Below are positions 23,654 through 30,868 of a stretch of 42,650 bases of DNA, piece after piece. The notes beneath the pieces are model-generated. The model ran no database searches. It was given only the letters and a program-made list of their open reading frames with translations, and was not told where the DNA came from. The translations under genes were made by a program, and so were the position numbers. The first letter of the stretch is position 1. Each line of letters begins with the position of its first letter. Origin of the DNA: Lachnospiraceae bacterium (GTDB taxonomy: Bacteria > Bacillota > Clostridia > Lachnospirales > Lachnospiraceae). The stretch is from contig JAJQCZ010000049.1 in assembly GCA_021202465.1 (NCBI GenBank), forward strand, positions 1-42,650. Direction: 5' to 3'.

Positions 23654-24214
23654 TCAGCTCCTCTGCATCATTTCCGGCCGGTACCAGTTATTAAACAGCG
23701 ACTGGATAATGTCCAGTAGATCCTCATCGGACAACGCATCTTTGCTACGCAGATTGACGGATATGGCATGAAAAATCCCATAGAAATAGATATCCATGAT
23801 CGTCCGTCTCTTGGGAGTCTGCTCTTTTTCCCCGTACAGATGATTGGTTATATCTTCTTCAATCTTCCGTAAAAAATGAGAACGGTTCTGCTCGGACAGC
23901 AAGACGGTGACCCTGTCTTCTCTTTTCCGGAAACTGCTGATCACAACCTCAAAAAATTTCCTTTCACTGACAGGTTCATCTGCTTCACACCCTTCCAGCG
24001 CCTGGGCTGCCTCCTCCAGGAAATCATCCTCCGCATAGGCGACCAGCGCATAAATATCCTCAAAATACCGGTAGAAGGTCGTACGGTTGTATCCGGCGAG
24101 CGAGGTAATCTCCCGGATGGTGATCTGGTTAATGTTCTTTTTCTTTGCCAGTTGGAAGAAGGCGTTCACAAAAGCCTCTCTCGTCGCGTCCGTAATCTCC
24201 GGCTGTTTTTTCAT
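23654..24214 (-). CDS. TetR/AcrR-family regulator
   Basis: A 186-residue regulator. The DNA-binding part is MKKQPEITDATREAFVNAFF, INQITIREITSLAGYNRTTF and YRYFEDIYALVAYAEDDFLE. The C-terminal part (FYGIFHAISVNLRSKDALSD) is a ligand bundle. I chose the ATG at 24214 because GGGAGGA lies just upstream; a longer reading would pass through a large leader hairpin. The gene is divergent from the heterodimeric ABC exporter, and the shared region contains module D, so it is the prime candidate to bind that module. It is a paralogue of the TetR at 20668. Confidence 0.88.
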   Translation of the reverse strand: MKKQPEITDATREAFVNAFFQLAKKKNINQITIREITSLAGYNRTTFYRYFEDIYALVAYAEDDFLEEAAQALEGCEADEPVSERKFFEVVISSFRKREDRVTVLLSEQNRSHFLRKIEEDITNHLYGEKEQTPKRRTIMDIYFYGIFHAISVNLRSKDALSDEDLLDIIQSLFNNWYRPEMMQRS

Positions 24215-24240
24215 CACGATTCCTCCCGAATCCATAAGAT

Positions 24241-24279
24241 GGCACAGGGAGACAAAAAAGTATTTTGTCCCCCTGTGCC
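24241..24279. repeat. Large inverted repeat in the TetR leader
   Basis: Arms 24241-24257 and 24263-24279 pair at 16 of 17 positions around a five-base loop (arm 1 GGCACAGGGAGACAAAA). It lies 27 bases upstream of the TetR ATG, inside its transcript. On the plus strand TTTTT follows four bases after the stem, so it could stop antisense transcription. On the minus strand there is no T-run, so it may affect translation or RNA stability of the TetR mRNA. Confidence 0.7.
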
Positions 24280-24302
24280 TCAGTTTTTCCTTTGTAACGT
24301 TC

Positions 24303-24332
24303 AATATACAACGACCTGTCTTCAAAAGACAA
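24303..24332 (-). promoter_or_regulatory. Promoter of the TetR gene at 24214
   Basis: On the minus strand TTGTCT (24327-24332), 18 bases, TATATT (24303-24308). It lies next to the operator-like dyad 24343-24374. Confidence 0.55.
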
Positions 24333-24342
24333 GCCGCCCGGC

Positions 24343-24403
24343 GCAACAATGCGACACATGTTGAAAATTGTTGCTTGATTGTTGGCAGCAGTCGTGATAG
24401 AGT
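24343..24403 (+). promoter_or_regulatory. Promoter module D with extended dyad, for the heterodimeric ABC exporter
   Basis: GCGACA (24351-24356), 12 bases, TGTTGC (24369-24374), then directly TTGATT (-35, 24375-24380), 17 bases, TAGAGT (-10, 24398-24403). A longer perfect pair, GCAACAAT (24343-24350) and ATTGTTGC (24367-24374), encloses the site. It lies between the divergent TetR and exporter promoters. Confidence 0.75.
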
Positions 24404-24481
24404 GCTAACTTAACAGGTGTTGCTTGTTCACTATGCTGTACTTCGGGTCATACATCCCGAAAATGACAGGAGGATTTTTTT

Positions 24482-26278
24482 ATGCTTCATATTTTCAGTA
24501 ACATGAAGACCAAAGACCGGTGGCTGGTGCTTTTGTGCCTGCTGCTTGTCTGCGGTCAGGTGTATTTTGATCTGCGCCTGCCGGACTATACGGCGGAGAT
24601 CACCGTTCTGATCAGCAATGAGGTCACAGAGCTTTCGCAGTACTTCACGGCCGGAGGAAACATGCTCGGCTGTGCCGTGTGCAGTGCCCTGCTGACCGTC
24701 ATTGTCGGATATCTGGCCGCCATGATCGCGGCCGATTTCTCCTTTGACATCCGTGCCAACGTGTTCAATAAAGTCGCGGCCATGGGCAGCGGAGAGATCA
24801 AGAAATTCTCCACCGCCAGCCTGATCACCCGTACCACCAACGATATCACGCAGATTCAGATGATCGTAGCCATGGGCCTGCAGATGATGATGCGTGCGCC
24901 GATCATGGCCATCTGGGCCATCATCAAAATTGTCGGCAAGAGCTGGCAGCTCTCCGTGATCGTGGCCGCAGCGGTCGTCATCATCGTCGGATCAATGATT
25001 GTCATTCTGGCGATCATGATTCCCAAGTTCCGCATCGTCCAGAGACAGATCGATGACGTGAACCGGCTCACCGACGAGAACCTGAGCGGCATCCGGGTCG
25101 TCCGCGCCTTTAACGCCGAAAAATACCAGGAAGATAAATTCGATACGGCAAACACGAACCTGATGAAGACGCAGCTGTTCACCGGCCGCGGCATGGCCTT
25201 CCTTTCCCCGATCATGATGTTCGTTCAGAGCTGCATCAGCGTGGGCATTTATTATGTAGGCGCCCGCCTGATCAACGCAATTGAGGTACCGCTGAATGGG
25301 ACACTTACGGAAATCATGGCGTCCATCTCTGACCGTTCCCTCCTGCTGGGCGATGTTGTTTCCTTCAGCTCCTATGCGCTGTATATGGTCATGTCCTTCG
25401 TCATGCTGCTGATGATCTTCATGCTGCTGCCCCGTGCACAGGTCTCCGCAAGACGTATTAATGAAGTCATTGATTCAGATATCTCGGTGAAGGAAGGAAC
25501 AGAAACCACGTCTGAGGAATCCGGAAGCATTGAATTCCGGGATGTTTCTTTCCGCTATCCGGACGCTTCCGAAGACTGCCTGAAACATATTTCGTTCTCG
25601 GCGAAAAAGGGCGAGACCGTTGCCTTCATCGGCGCTACCGGCTCCGGAAAATCCACATTGGCGGGGCTGGCTGCAAGGCTGTATGATACGACAGAGGGAA
25701 GCATCCTGGTGGATGGAAAGGATATCTCGCAGTACCGCTTCGAGACCCTCTATGATAAGATCGGCTATATCCCGCAAAAGGCGGTGCTGTTTGCCAACTC
25801 TGTGGAGGACAACATCACCTTCGGAAACAGCGGCCATACGATGACCGATACAGATGTCGACCGCGCACTGGATATCTCCCAGTCGACGGAGTTCGTCCAG
25901 GCGATGGATGACGGGAAGAAGAGCTGGATCGCCCAGAGCGGCTCCAATGTCTCCGGCGGCCAGAAGCAGCGTCTCTCCATTGCACGGGCTGTGGCCAGAA
26001 AACCAGAGATCCTGATCTTCGATGATTCCTTCTCCGCCCTGGATTACAAGACAGACCGTATCCTGCGGCAGAGAATTAAAACAGATCTGAAGGGGACAAC
26101 CTGCCTGATCGTGGCCCAGAGAATCGGCACGATTCGCGATGCCGACCGTATCGTCGTGCTGGATAACGGCGCAGTCGCCGGCATCGGCACACATGACGAA
26201 CTGATGAAGAATTGCCCGACGTATCAACAGATTGCCCTGTCGCAGCTCTCCGCCGAAGAGCTGGCGGCAAACGCGTAA
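24482..26278 (+). CDS. Heterodimeric ABC exporter subunit 1 (degenerate Walker B)
   Basis: A 598-residue exporter half: six membrane helices (residues 1-320) and an ATPase domain. Walker A is FIGATGSGKSTLAGLA, the signature NVSGGQKQRLSIARAV is canonical, but Walker B reads ILIFDDSFSALDYKTD, with Asp where the catalytic Glu should be. This is the pattern of the partner that supplies the good signature but carries the degenerate nucleotide site in heterodimers such as BmrCD or TM287/288. ACAGGAGG precedes the ATG. The second subunit follows after 15 bases. The pair likely exports drugs, lipids or peptides under control of the divergent TetR. Confidence 0.92.
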   Translation: MLHIFSNMKTKDRWLVLLCLLLVCGQVYFDLRLPDYTAEITVLISNEVTELSQYFTAGGNMLGCAVCSALLTVIVGYLAAMIAADFSFDIRANVFNKVAAMGSGEIKKFSTASLITRTTNDITQIQMIVAMGLQMMMRAPIMAIWAIIKIVGKSWQLSVIVAAAVVIIVGSMIVILAIMIPKFRIVQRQIDDVNRLTDENLSGIRVVRAFNAEKYQEDKFDTANTNLMKTQLFTGRGMAFLSPIMMFVQSCISVGIYYVGARLINAIEVPLNGTLTEIMASISDRSLLLGDVVSFSSYALYMVMSFVMLLMIFMLLPRAQVSARRINEVIDSDISVKEGTETTSEESGSIEFRDVSFRYPDASEDCLKHISFSAKKGETVAFIGATGSGKSTLAGLAARLYDTTEGSILVDGKDISQYRFETLYDKIGYIPQKAVLFANSVEDNITFGNSGHTMTDTDVDRALDISQSTEFVQAMDDGKKSWIAQSGSNVSGGQKQRLSIARAVARKPEILIFDDSFSALDYKTDRILRQRIKTDLKGTTCLIVAQRIGTIRDADRIVVLDNGAVAGIGTHDELMKNCPTYQQIALSQLSAEELAANA

Positions 26279-26293
26279 GGAGGTGCTTCTATT

Positions 26294-28366
26294 ATGCCAG
26301 AAATGAATCAGAACCGCTCTTCCGCACAAGCCGGCGCACCGATGAGACGAGGACCCATGGGCGGCGGAGGCCCGATGGGAAGAGGCATGGGCGGAGGAAA
26401 AGCCAAAGACACCCGGGGTGCCCTGGGAAAACTGTTTTCCTACTGCCGGAATCAGGCAGGGATCATCCTGTTTGCCCTGGTGCTGGCCGCCATCGGCGCC
26501 GTCTTCACCATTATCGGTCCGAACCAGCTCAGCCGGATCAGCGACTATCTCTATGATGGACTGACCGCCGGCGTCTCCTCGGAAGAGATGGCCGCGGACA
26601 TTCAGGAACAGATTGAAAACGGAGAGATTAACATCCTTGACTACCTGCCGGAGGGGACAAATCCGGCGGATATCGACCTGTCCAGCCTTGACCTGACGGA
26701 TACGGACAATGAACTTTCGCAGGCGATCCTGGAAAATGTCACGCTCAGTGAAGAATACCAGGAAGCTCACGCGGACGAAGGCATCGATATGAACGGGATC
26801 GTCAGCGTCGCCCTGCTGCTGGTGGGAATCTATCTTGCCAGTGCCGTCTGCAGCTTTATCCAGCATTTCATCATGCAGACCGTGACACAGCGAACCTCCA
26901 AGCGGCTGCGTGAAGATATCAGCACCAAGATCAACCGTCTGCCGCTCAAGTATTTCTCCGGCAACGCCGCGGGCGATGTACTTTCACGAATGACCAACGA
27001 TGTCGATATGATCGGGCAGGCCATGTCCAACAGCCTGTCGAACCTCGTCACAGCTGTGGCGCAGTTCATCGGCTGCCTAATCATGATGTACTACACCAAC
27101 TGGATCATGGCGACGACGACCGTCCTCGCCACACTCATCGGCCTCGTCCTGATGGTCGTCGTCATGAGCCGCTCGCAGAAATACTTCACGGCCCGCCAGG
27201 AAAGCCTCGGCGTACTGAATGGCTATATCGAGGAAATGTATCACGGCCATGACATGATCCGCATCCTGAATGCGGAGGATGAGGTGCGGGATACCTTCAC
27301 CTCCATGAACCAGGCCGTGAAGACCGCAAACTTCCGCTCCCAGTTTCTGTCCGGCCTGATGCAGCCGCTGATGACCTTCATCGGTAACCTGGGCTATGTG
27401 GCCGTCTGCGTCGTAGGCGCCTGGCAGATTATTAACGGCAACATCACCTTCGGTGTGATCACCGCCTTCCTGATTTACACGCGTTTGTTTGAATCGCCGC
27501 TGCGCCAGATTTCTCAGGCCATGACGCAGGTGCAGTCCTGTGCAGCAGCCTCCGAGCGTGTCTTTGAATTCCTGGCCGAAGAAGAGATGGAGGACGAATC
27601 CTCCAAGACAGAGCATATCGAGAACGTGCGCGGCGAGGTTGAATTCCGCAACGTGAAATTCGCTTACCCGAATGCACCGGAGAAGGAAATCATCCACAAC
27701 TTCAGCGTCAGGGTAAAACCCGGACAGAAGGTGGCCATCGTCGGCCCGACCGGCGCCGGTAAGACCACCATGGTCAACCTGCTGATGCGCTTCTTCGAGC
27801 CGACCGGCGGCAGCATCCTGATCGACGGCGTCCCGACGGAGAACGTCCCGCGGAGCAATGTCCACAGCCAGTTCGGCATGGTCCTGCAGGACACCTGGCT
27901 GTTTGAAGGCACCGTCCGGGAGAACCTCCTCTACAATACGGAGGGCGTCTCTGATGAGCAAATGATCGAGGCCTGCAAGGCCTGCGGCATCCACAACTTC
28001 ATCCAGGCGCTGCCGAACGGCTATGATTCCATCCTGCATGACAACACGGCCATCTCCGCCGGACAGAAGCAGCTGATGACGATCGCCCGGGCCATGATCC
28101 AGAACAGCCCGATGCTGATCCTCGATGAGGCGACCTCCAGCGTCGATACCAAGACCGAGATGATCACACAGCAGGCCATGGACACACTGACCAATCACCG
28201 CACCAGCTTCGTCATCGCCCACCGGCTCTCGACCATCAAGAACGCCGACCTCATCCTGGTCATGCGGGACGGCGACATCGTCGAGCAGGGCAACCACGAA
28301 GAGCTGCTGAAGCAGAACGGCTTCTATGCGGAGCTGTACAACAGCCAGTTCGAAGAGGCGTCATAA
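26294..28366 (+). CDS. Heterodimeric ABC exporter subunit 2 (catalytic Walker B)
   Basis: A 690-residue exporter half. It starts with a Gly/Met/Arg-rich tail (MRRGPMGGGGPMGRGMGGGK). After helix 1 it has an unusually long acidic extracytoplasmic insert of about 85 residues (ADIQEQIENGEINILDYLPE, DIDLSSLDLTDTDNELSQAI). The ATPase domain has Walker A IVGPTGAGKTTMVNLL, an altered signature TAISAGQKQLMTIARA (S-A-G-Q in place of S-G-G-Q) and a normal Walker B MLILDEATSSVDTKTE with the catalytic Glu. It complements subunit 1, so one of the two ATP sites is fully competent. AAGGAGG precedes the ATG. The long external loop could bind substrate or a partner (inference). Confidence 0.92.
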   Translation: MPEMNQNRSSAQAGAPMRRGPMGGGGPMGRGMGGGKAKDTRGALGKLFSYCRNQAGIILFALVLAAIGAVFTIIGPNQLSRISDYLYDGLTAGVSSEEMAADIQEQIENGEINILDYLPEGTNPADIDLSSLDLTDTDNELSQAILENVTLSEEYQEAHADEGIDMNGIVSVALLLVGIYLASAVCSFIQHFIMQTVTQRTSKRLREDISTKINRLPLKYFSGNAAGDVLSRMTNDVDMIGQAMSNSLSNLVTAVAQFIGCLIMMYYTNWIMATTTVLATLIGLVLMVVVMSRSQKYFTARQESLGVLNGYIEEMYHGHDMIRILNAEDEVRDTFTSMNQAVKTANFRSQFLSGLMQPLMTFIGNLGYVAVCVVGAWQIINGNITFGVITAFLIYTRLFESPLRQISQAMTQVQSCAAASERVFEFLAEEEMEDESSKTEHIENVRGEVEFRNVKFAYPNAPEKEIIHNFSVRVKPGQKVAIVGPTGAGKTTMVNLLMRFFEPTGGSILIDGVPTENVPRSNVHSQFGMVLQDTWLFEGTVRENLLYNTEGVSDEQMIEACKACGIHNFIQALPNGYDSILHDNTAISAGQKQLMTIARAMIQNSPMLILDEATSSVDTKTEMITQQAMDTLTNHRTSFVIAHRLSTIKNADLILVMRDGDIVEQGNHEELLKQNGFYAELYNSQFEEAS

Positions 28367-28417
28367 GCAGATCGGACAGGAAGCAGCCTCTTCGCCCCCT
28401 GCTCACCTGCGTATAAA

Positions 28418-28463
28418 AGCCTGAACCACATCGAATACATTTTTGATGCGGTTCAGGCTTTTT
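28418..28463. terminator. Bidirectional terminator after the ABC exporter
   Basis: Arms 28418-28432 (AGCCTGAACCACATC) and 28445-28459 (GATGCGGTTCAGGCT) pair with one mismatch. TTTTT follows on the plus strand and TTTT on the minus. The right arm with its T-run recurs at 30484-30504. Confidence 0.85.
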
Positions 28464-28489
28464 CTTCTGTCTCCGGAACATTCTGAATG

Positions 28490-30352
28490 CTATTTTGTTT
28501 TAACATGTACCCTCTTTCCGGAAAATGCTATGCCGAATTTCAGGATATTGATGATTCCATCTTCTTTCATATCCGCTTCATAGCCCTTTTCATCAATCTG
28601 CGCGAACGCTTCCTCTGCCAGCCCGGCCAGATTCTCTTCATCCAGATTCTTCTTCCATTTAAGCTCCATAATCATTCCCGGATAGCGTTTTTCTCTCGGA
28701 ATCAGACTAATATCATACCGTCCGTCCCCGGACTCTCTGTTGGATTTGATCTTATACTGATTATCCATCAAAGCCACCAGTCCCAGGACGAGACCATGAT
28801 AGAAGCCCTCTGCTCCGGCATCGTAAAAGCTGATGGTTTTATCCATATACTCTGCCATTGCTTTCTGCAGCTTTATATGATCGTTTGCATAGAGGCTTTC
28901 CGCAATCCGGTTGGCCGTTGTCCTCGTAACCGCTCCAATCTGCAGCAAATGAGACAGGATCTCGCTCTTATAAACTGCTGCGATCTCTCTGTTGGGAATG
29001 GAAACCTCACACAGATAGGATCCGTCTGCCTGCAGCTCTTTGCGGGGCGCTTTCAGATATCCTGCCACCAGCAGCAGGCTGTACACATTCGCCGGATCTT
29101 CGGCCAGCGATCTGTAAACGACATTCTGATCAATTCTTGCAATGACCCGCTCTCCCTGGAGCAGAGAATACAGCTTCTCAGTTATGTCATCGATTGTAAT
29201 TTTCAGAACATCCTCAAGGATCTCATTCTTCCCGCTATTTGCCCAATAAGCCTGAGGAACACATCCTCTGGAAATATAATTGATGACGGACCACGGATTA
29301 TATATTTCTTCCCTGCCAAACAAATAGCCATCATACCAGTCCTTCAGTTCTCCTTCCTTCTCCGATACACCGTAGTACGCCAGCATTCTACGAACTTCTT
29401 CACCGGTAAATCCAAAATACCTGTCATATTCTTCATCCATGACAGAATTTACCGTCAGGTTATTCAGACCGCTGAAAATGCTCTCCTGCGCGATCCGGAG
29501 AATACCGGTAAGAAATCCATAGGAAAGATTCCGGTTGTCTTTAAACGCTCCGGAAAAGAAATTTCTCATAAAACCGATGATTTCCTCATAGAAATCTTTC
29601 GAATATCCTTCCTGAATCGGCGTATCATATTCATCAATAATAATCACCGGAGCCACGCCATAATGCACGGCAAGCATCTTCGATAGTCTCTCAAGGGCTG
29701 ATGTAAGCGCCACCTCATTGGCCGTGCCGTCCAGGATTCTCGAAAAATATTCTTTTTCATAATCTGAAAGCTTCTCGCTTCCTGCCAGCTCCTGATGCCT
29801 TCCATATTCCTCCTGAAGAATCGCCCGAATCTTTTCAAGCGTCGCTTCCCAGGTATCGAACTTCACATCCTTAAAGGTGAGGAAAATCACCGGATATTTT
29901 CCCTGATGCGCACGATACTCCTCACCGCATTTCCAGATCGCCTTATCCGTAAAATACCCGGACGTATTCGTCTCCGTTTTCTCAAAGAAAACCCGGAGCA
30001 TATCCATATTCAGAGTCTTGCCGAATCTCCGGGGCCTCGTAAACAAAGAAACCAGTGGCCTCTGATCTAAAAACTCTTTGATCAGCAGCGTCTTATCGAC
30101 GTAATAATATTCCGACTGGGCCCGCACATAATCCGAAATACCGACCGGCAGCGGTTTCCTCTCTGTACCCGCTGCCTTCTTTACATATCTCCCGGATGAG
30201 ATCCTTCCGTCGCCGGGCTTCTCGGCCTCATCCGGAATCATCCAGATCTTCCCTTCTTTTACGGCACCCGGGATTTTCCCGTTCCTGCAAAAGTTCGTCA
30301 TCGTGCGCTCTGAAACATTCCAGAGAGAAGCCATTTCCCTGCAGGTCTTCAT
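28490..30352 (-). CDS. AAA-ATPase-like / PD-(D/E)XK nuclease-like protein with N-terminal HTH
   Basis: A 620-residue protein. Residues 1-50 form an excisionase- or MerR-like helix-turn-helix (MKTCREMASLWNVSERTMTN, GKIPGAVKEGKIWMIPDEAE). Then comes the AAA-ATPase-like domain (PF09820 type): DYVRAQSEYYYVDKTLLIKE, P-loop TRPRRFGKTLNMDMLRVFFE and Walker B APVIIIDEYDTPIQEGYSK. The C-terminus carries the PD-(D/E)XK nuclease-like domain (PF08011 type) with RYDISLIPREKRYPGMIMEL and its ELKWKK core. This family is strongly expanded in gut Clostridia and Bacteroidetes and its role is unknown. I chose the ATG at 30352, with GGAGG eight bases upstream; the frame stays open to 30523 but that part looks like a leftover repeat. 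The gene converges on the ABC exporter. Confidence 0.82.
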   Translation of the reverse strand: MKTCREMASLWNVSERTMTNFCRNGKIPGAVKEGKIWMIPDEAEKPGDGRISSGRYVKKAAGTERKPLPVGISDYVRAQSEYYYVDKTLLIKEFLDQRPLVSLFTRPRRFGKTLNMDMLRVFFEKTETNTSGYFTDKAIWKCGEEYRAHQGKYPVIFLTFKDVKFDTWEATLEKIRAILQEEYGRHQELAGSEKLSDYEKEYFSRILDGTANEVALTSALERLSKMLAVHYGVAPVIIIDEYDTPIQEGYSKDFYEEIIGFMRNFFSGAFKDNRNLSYGFLTGILRIAQESIFSGLNNLTVNSVMDEEYDRYFGFTGEEVRRMLAYYGVSEKEGELKDWYDGYLFGREEIYNPWSVINYISRGCVPQAYWANSGKNEILEDVLKITIDDITEKLYSLLQGERVIARIDQNVVYRSLAEDPANVYSLLLVAGYLKAPRKELQADGSYLCEVSIPNREIAAVYKSEILSHLLQIGAVTRTTANRIAESLYANDHIKLQKAMAEYMDKTISFYDAGAEGFYHGLVLGLVALMDNQYKIKSNRESGDGRYDISLIPREKRYPGMIMELKWKKNLDEENLAGLAEEAFAQIDEKGYEADMKEDGIINILKFGIAFSGKRVHVKTK

Positions 30353-30417
30353 CCGCATCACCTCCGATCCGTTCATTCTCGTAGTTCTATAATAAACGTC
30401 TTTCGGAAAGATATCAA

Positions 30418-30498
30418 TGGTTTTTGATTTCTTTCCGAAAAATGCTGTGCCGATTCTCAGAGTGTACGAATTAGGCCATTGTCTGATGCGGTTCAGGC
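30418..30498 (-). repeat. Partial duplicate of the 3' end of the AAA-ATPase gene and terminator arm
   Basis: On the minus strand the text LRIGTAFFGKKSKT (about 30460-30419) mirrors the gene's own C-terminus LKFGIAFSGKRVHVKTK. At DNA level TTTCCGAAAAATGCTGTGCC (30439-30458) matches TTTCCGGAAAATGCTATGCC near 28516-28535. The terminator arm GATGCGGTTCAGGCT with its T-run recurs at 30484-30498. This suggests an earlier tandem copy of the gene lost by recombination. Confidence 0.6.
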
Positions 30499-30523
30499 TT
30501 TTTTTCGCCTGGCTCAGTTCCAT

Positions 30524-30786
30524 TCGCCTGTCAGTAGGAAATCGCGGATATAACTGATTTTCAATGAAGATTTCTCATTTTTGTAAGTTATATCTGACAA
30601 AACACGGCATATAGACCCCAGGTGATTCCATCTTTTACAACCAATTGTACGATTTCCATCGCTCTGTCTCTGCCTGCCTTTAAATACATACGGAATCTTC
30701 CTTCCTATAGATGCCAACATTACCTGCATCACCGACAAAGGCTGCGAGAGAATGAAAAGCAGTGAAAAATAGTGGAATTTTAGTAG
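30524..30786. other. Intergenic stretch without a recognised gene
   Basis: Together with 30353-30523 this makes about 515 bases without a convincing gene. The short readings here have no ribosome site and no recognisable family. The base composition is more A/T-rich than the flanks. Apart from the repeat fragments (30418-30498) and the terminator (30787-30832) I see nothing in it. Confidence 0.5.
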
Positions 30787-30832
30787 AAAAAAACCGGAGC
30801 AGCCCGCCCTGTTTAAGGCCGACTGCTCCGGT
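30787..30832 (-). terminator. Intrinsic terminator after the UPF0210 gene
   Basis: ACCGGAGCAG (30793-30802) and CTGCTCCGGT (30823-30832) pair perfectly. On the minus strand the stem is followed by TTTTTTT (complement of 30787-30793). Confidence 0.9.
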
Positions 30833-30868
30833 AAACAAAATCAGTATTCTTTTCTCCGGCATACCCAC

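Noticed and set aside
24241-24279. A standard intrinsic terminator of the TetR transcript
   Set aside because: On the sense strand of TetR no T-run follows the stem and the ribosome site comes right after it, so simple termination is not supported.
28487-29686. A 399-residue plus-strand frame across the AAA-ATPase gene
   Set aside because: It is antisense to a protein with clear P-loop, Walker B and nuclease motifs.
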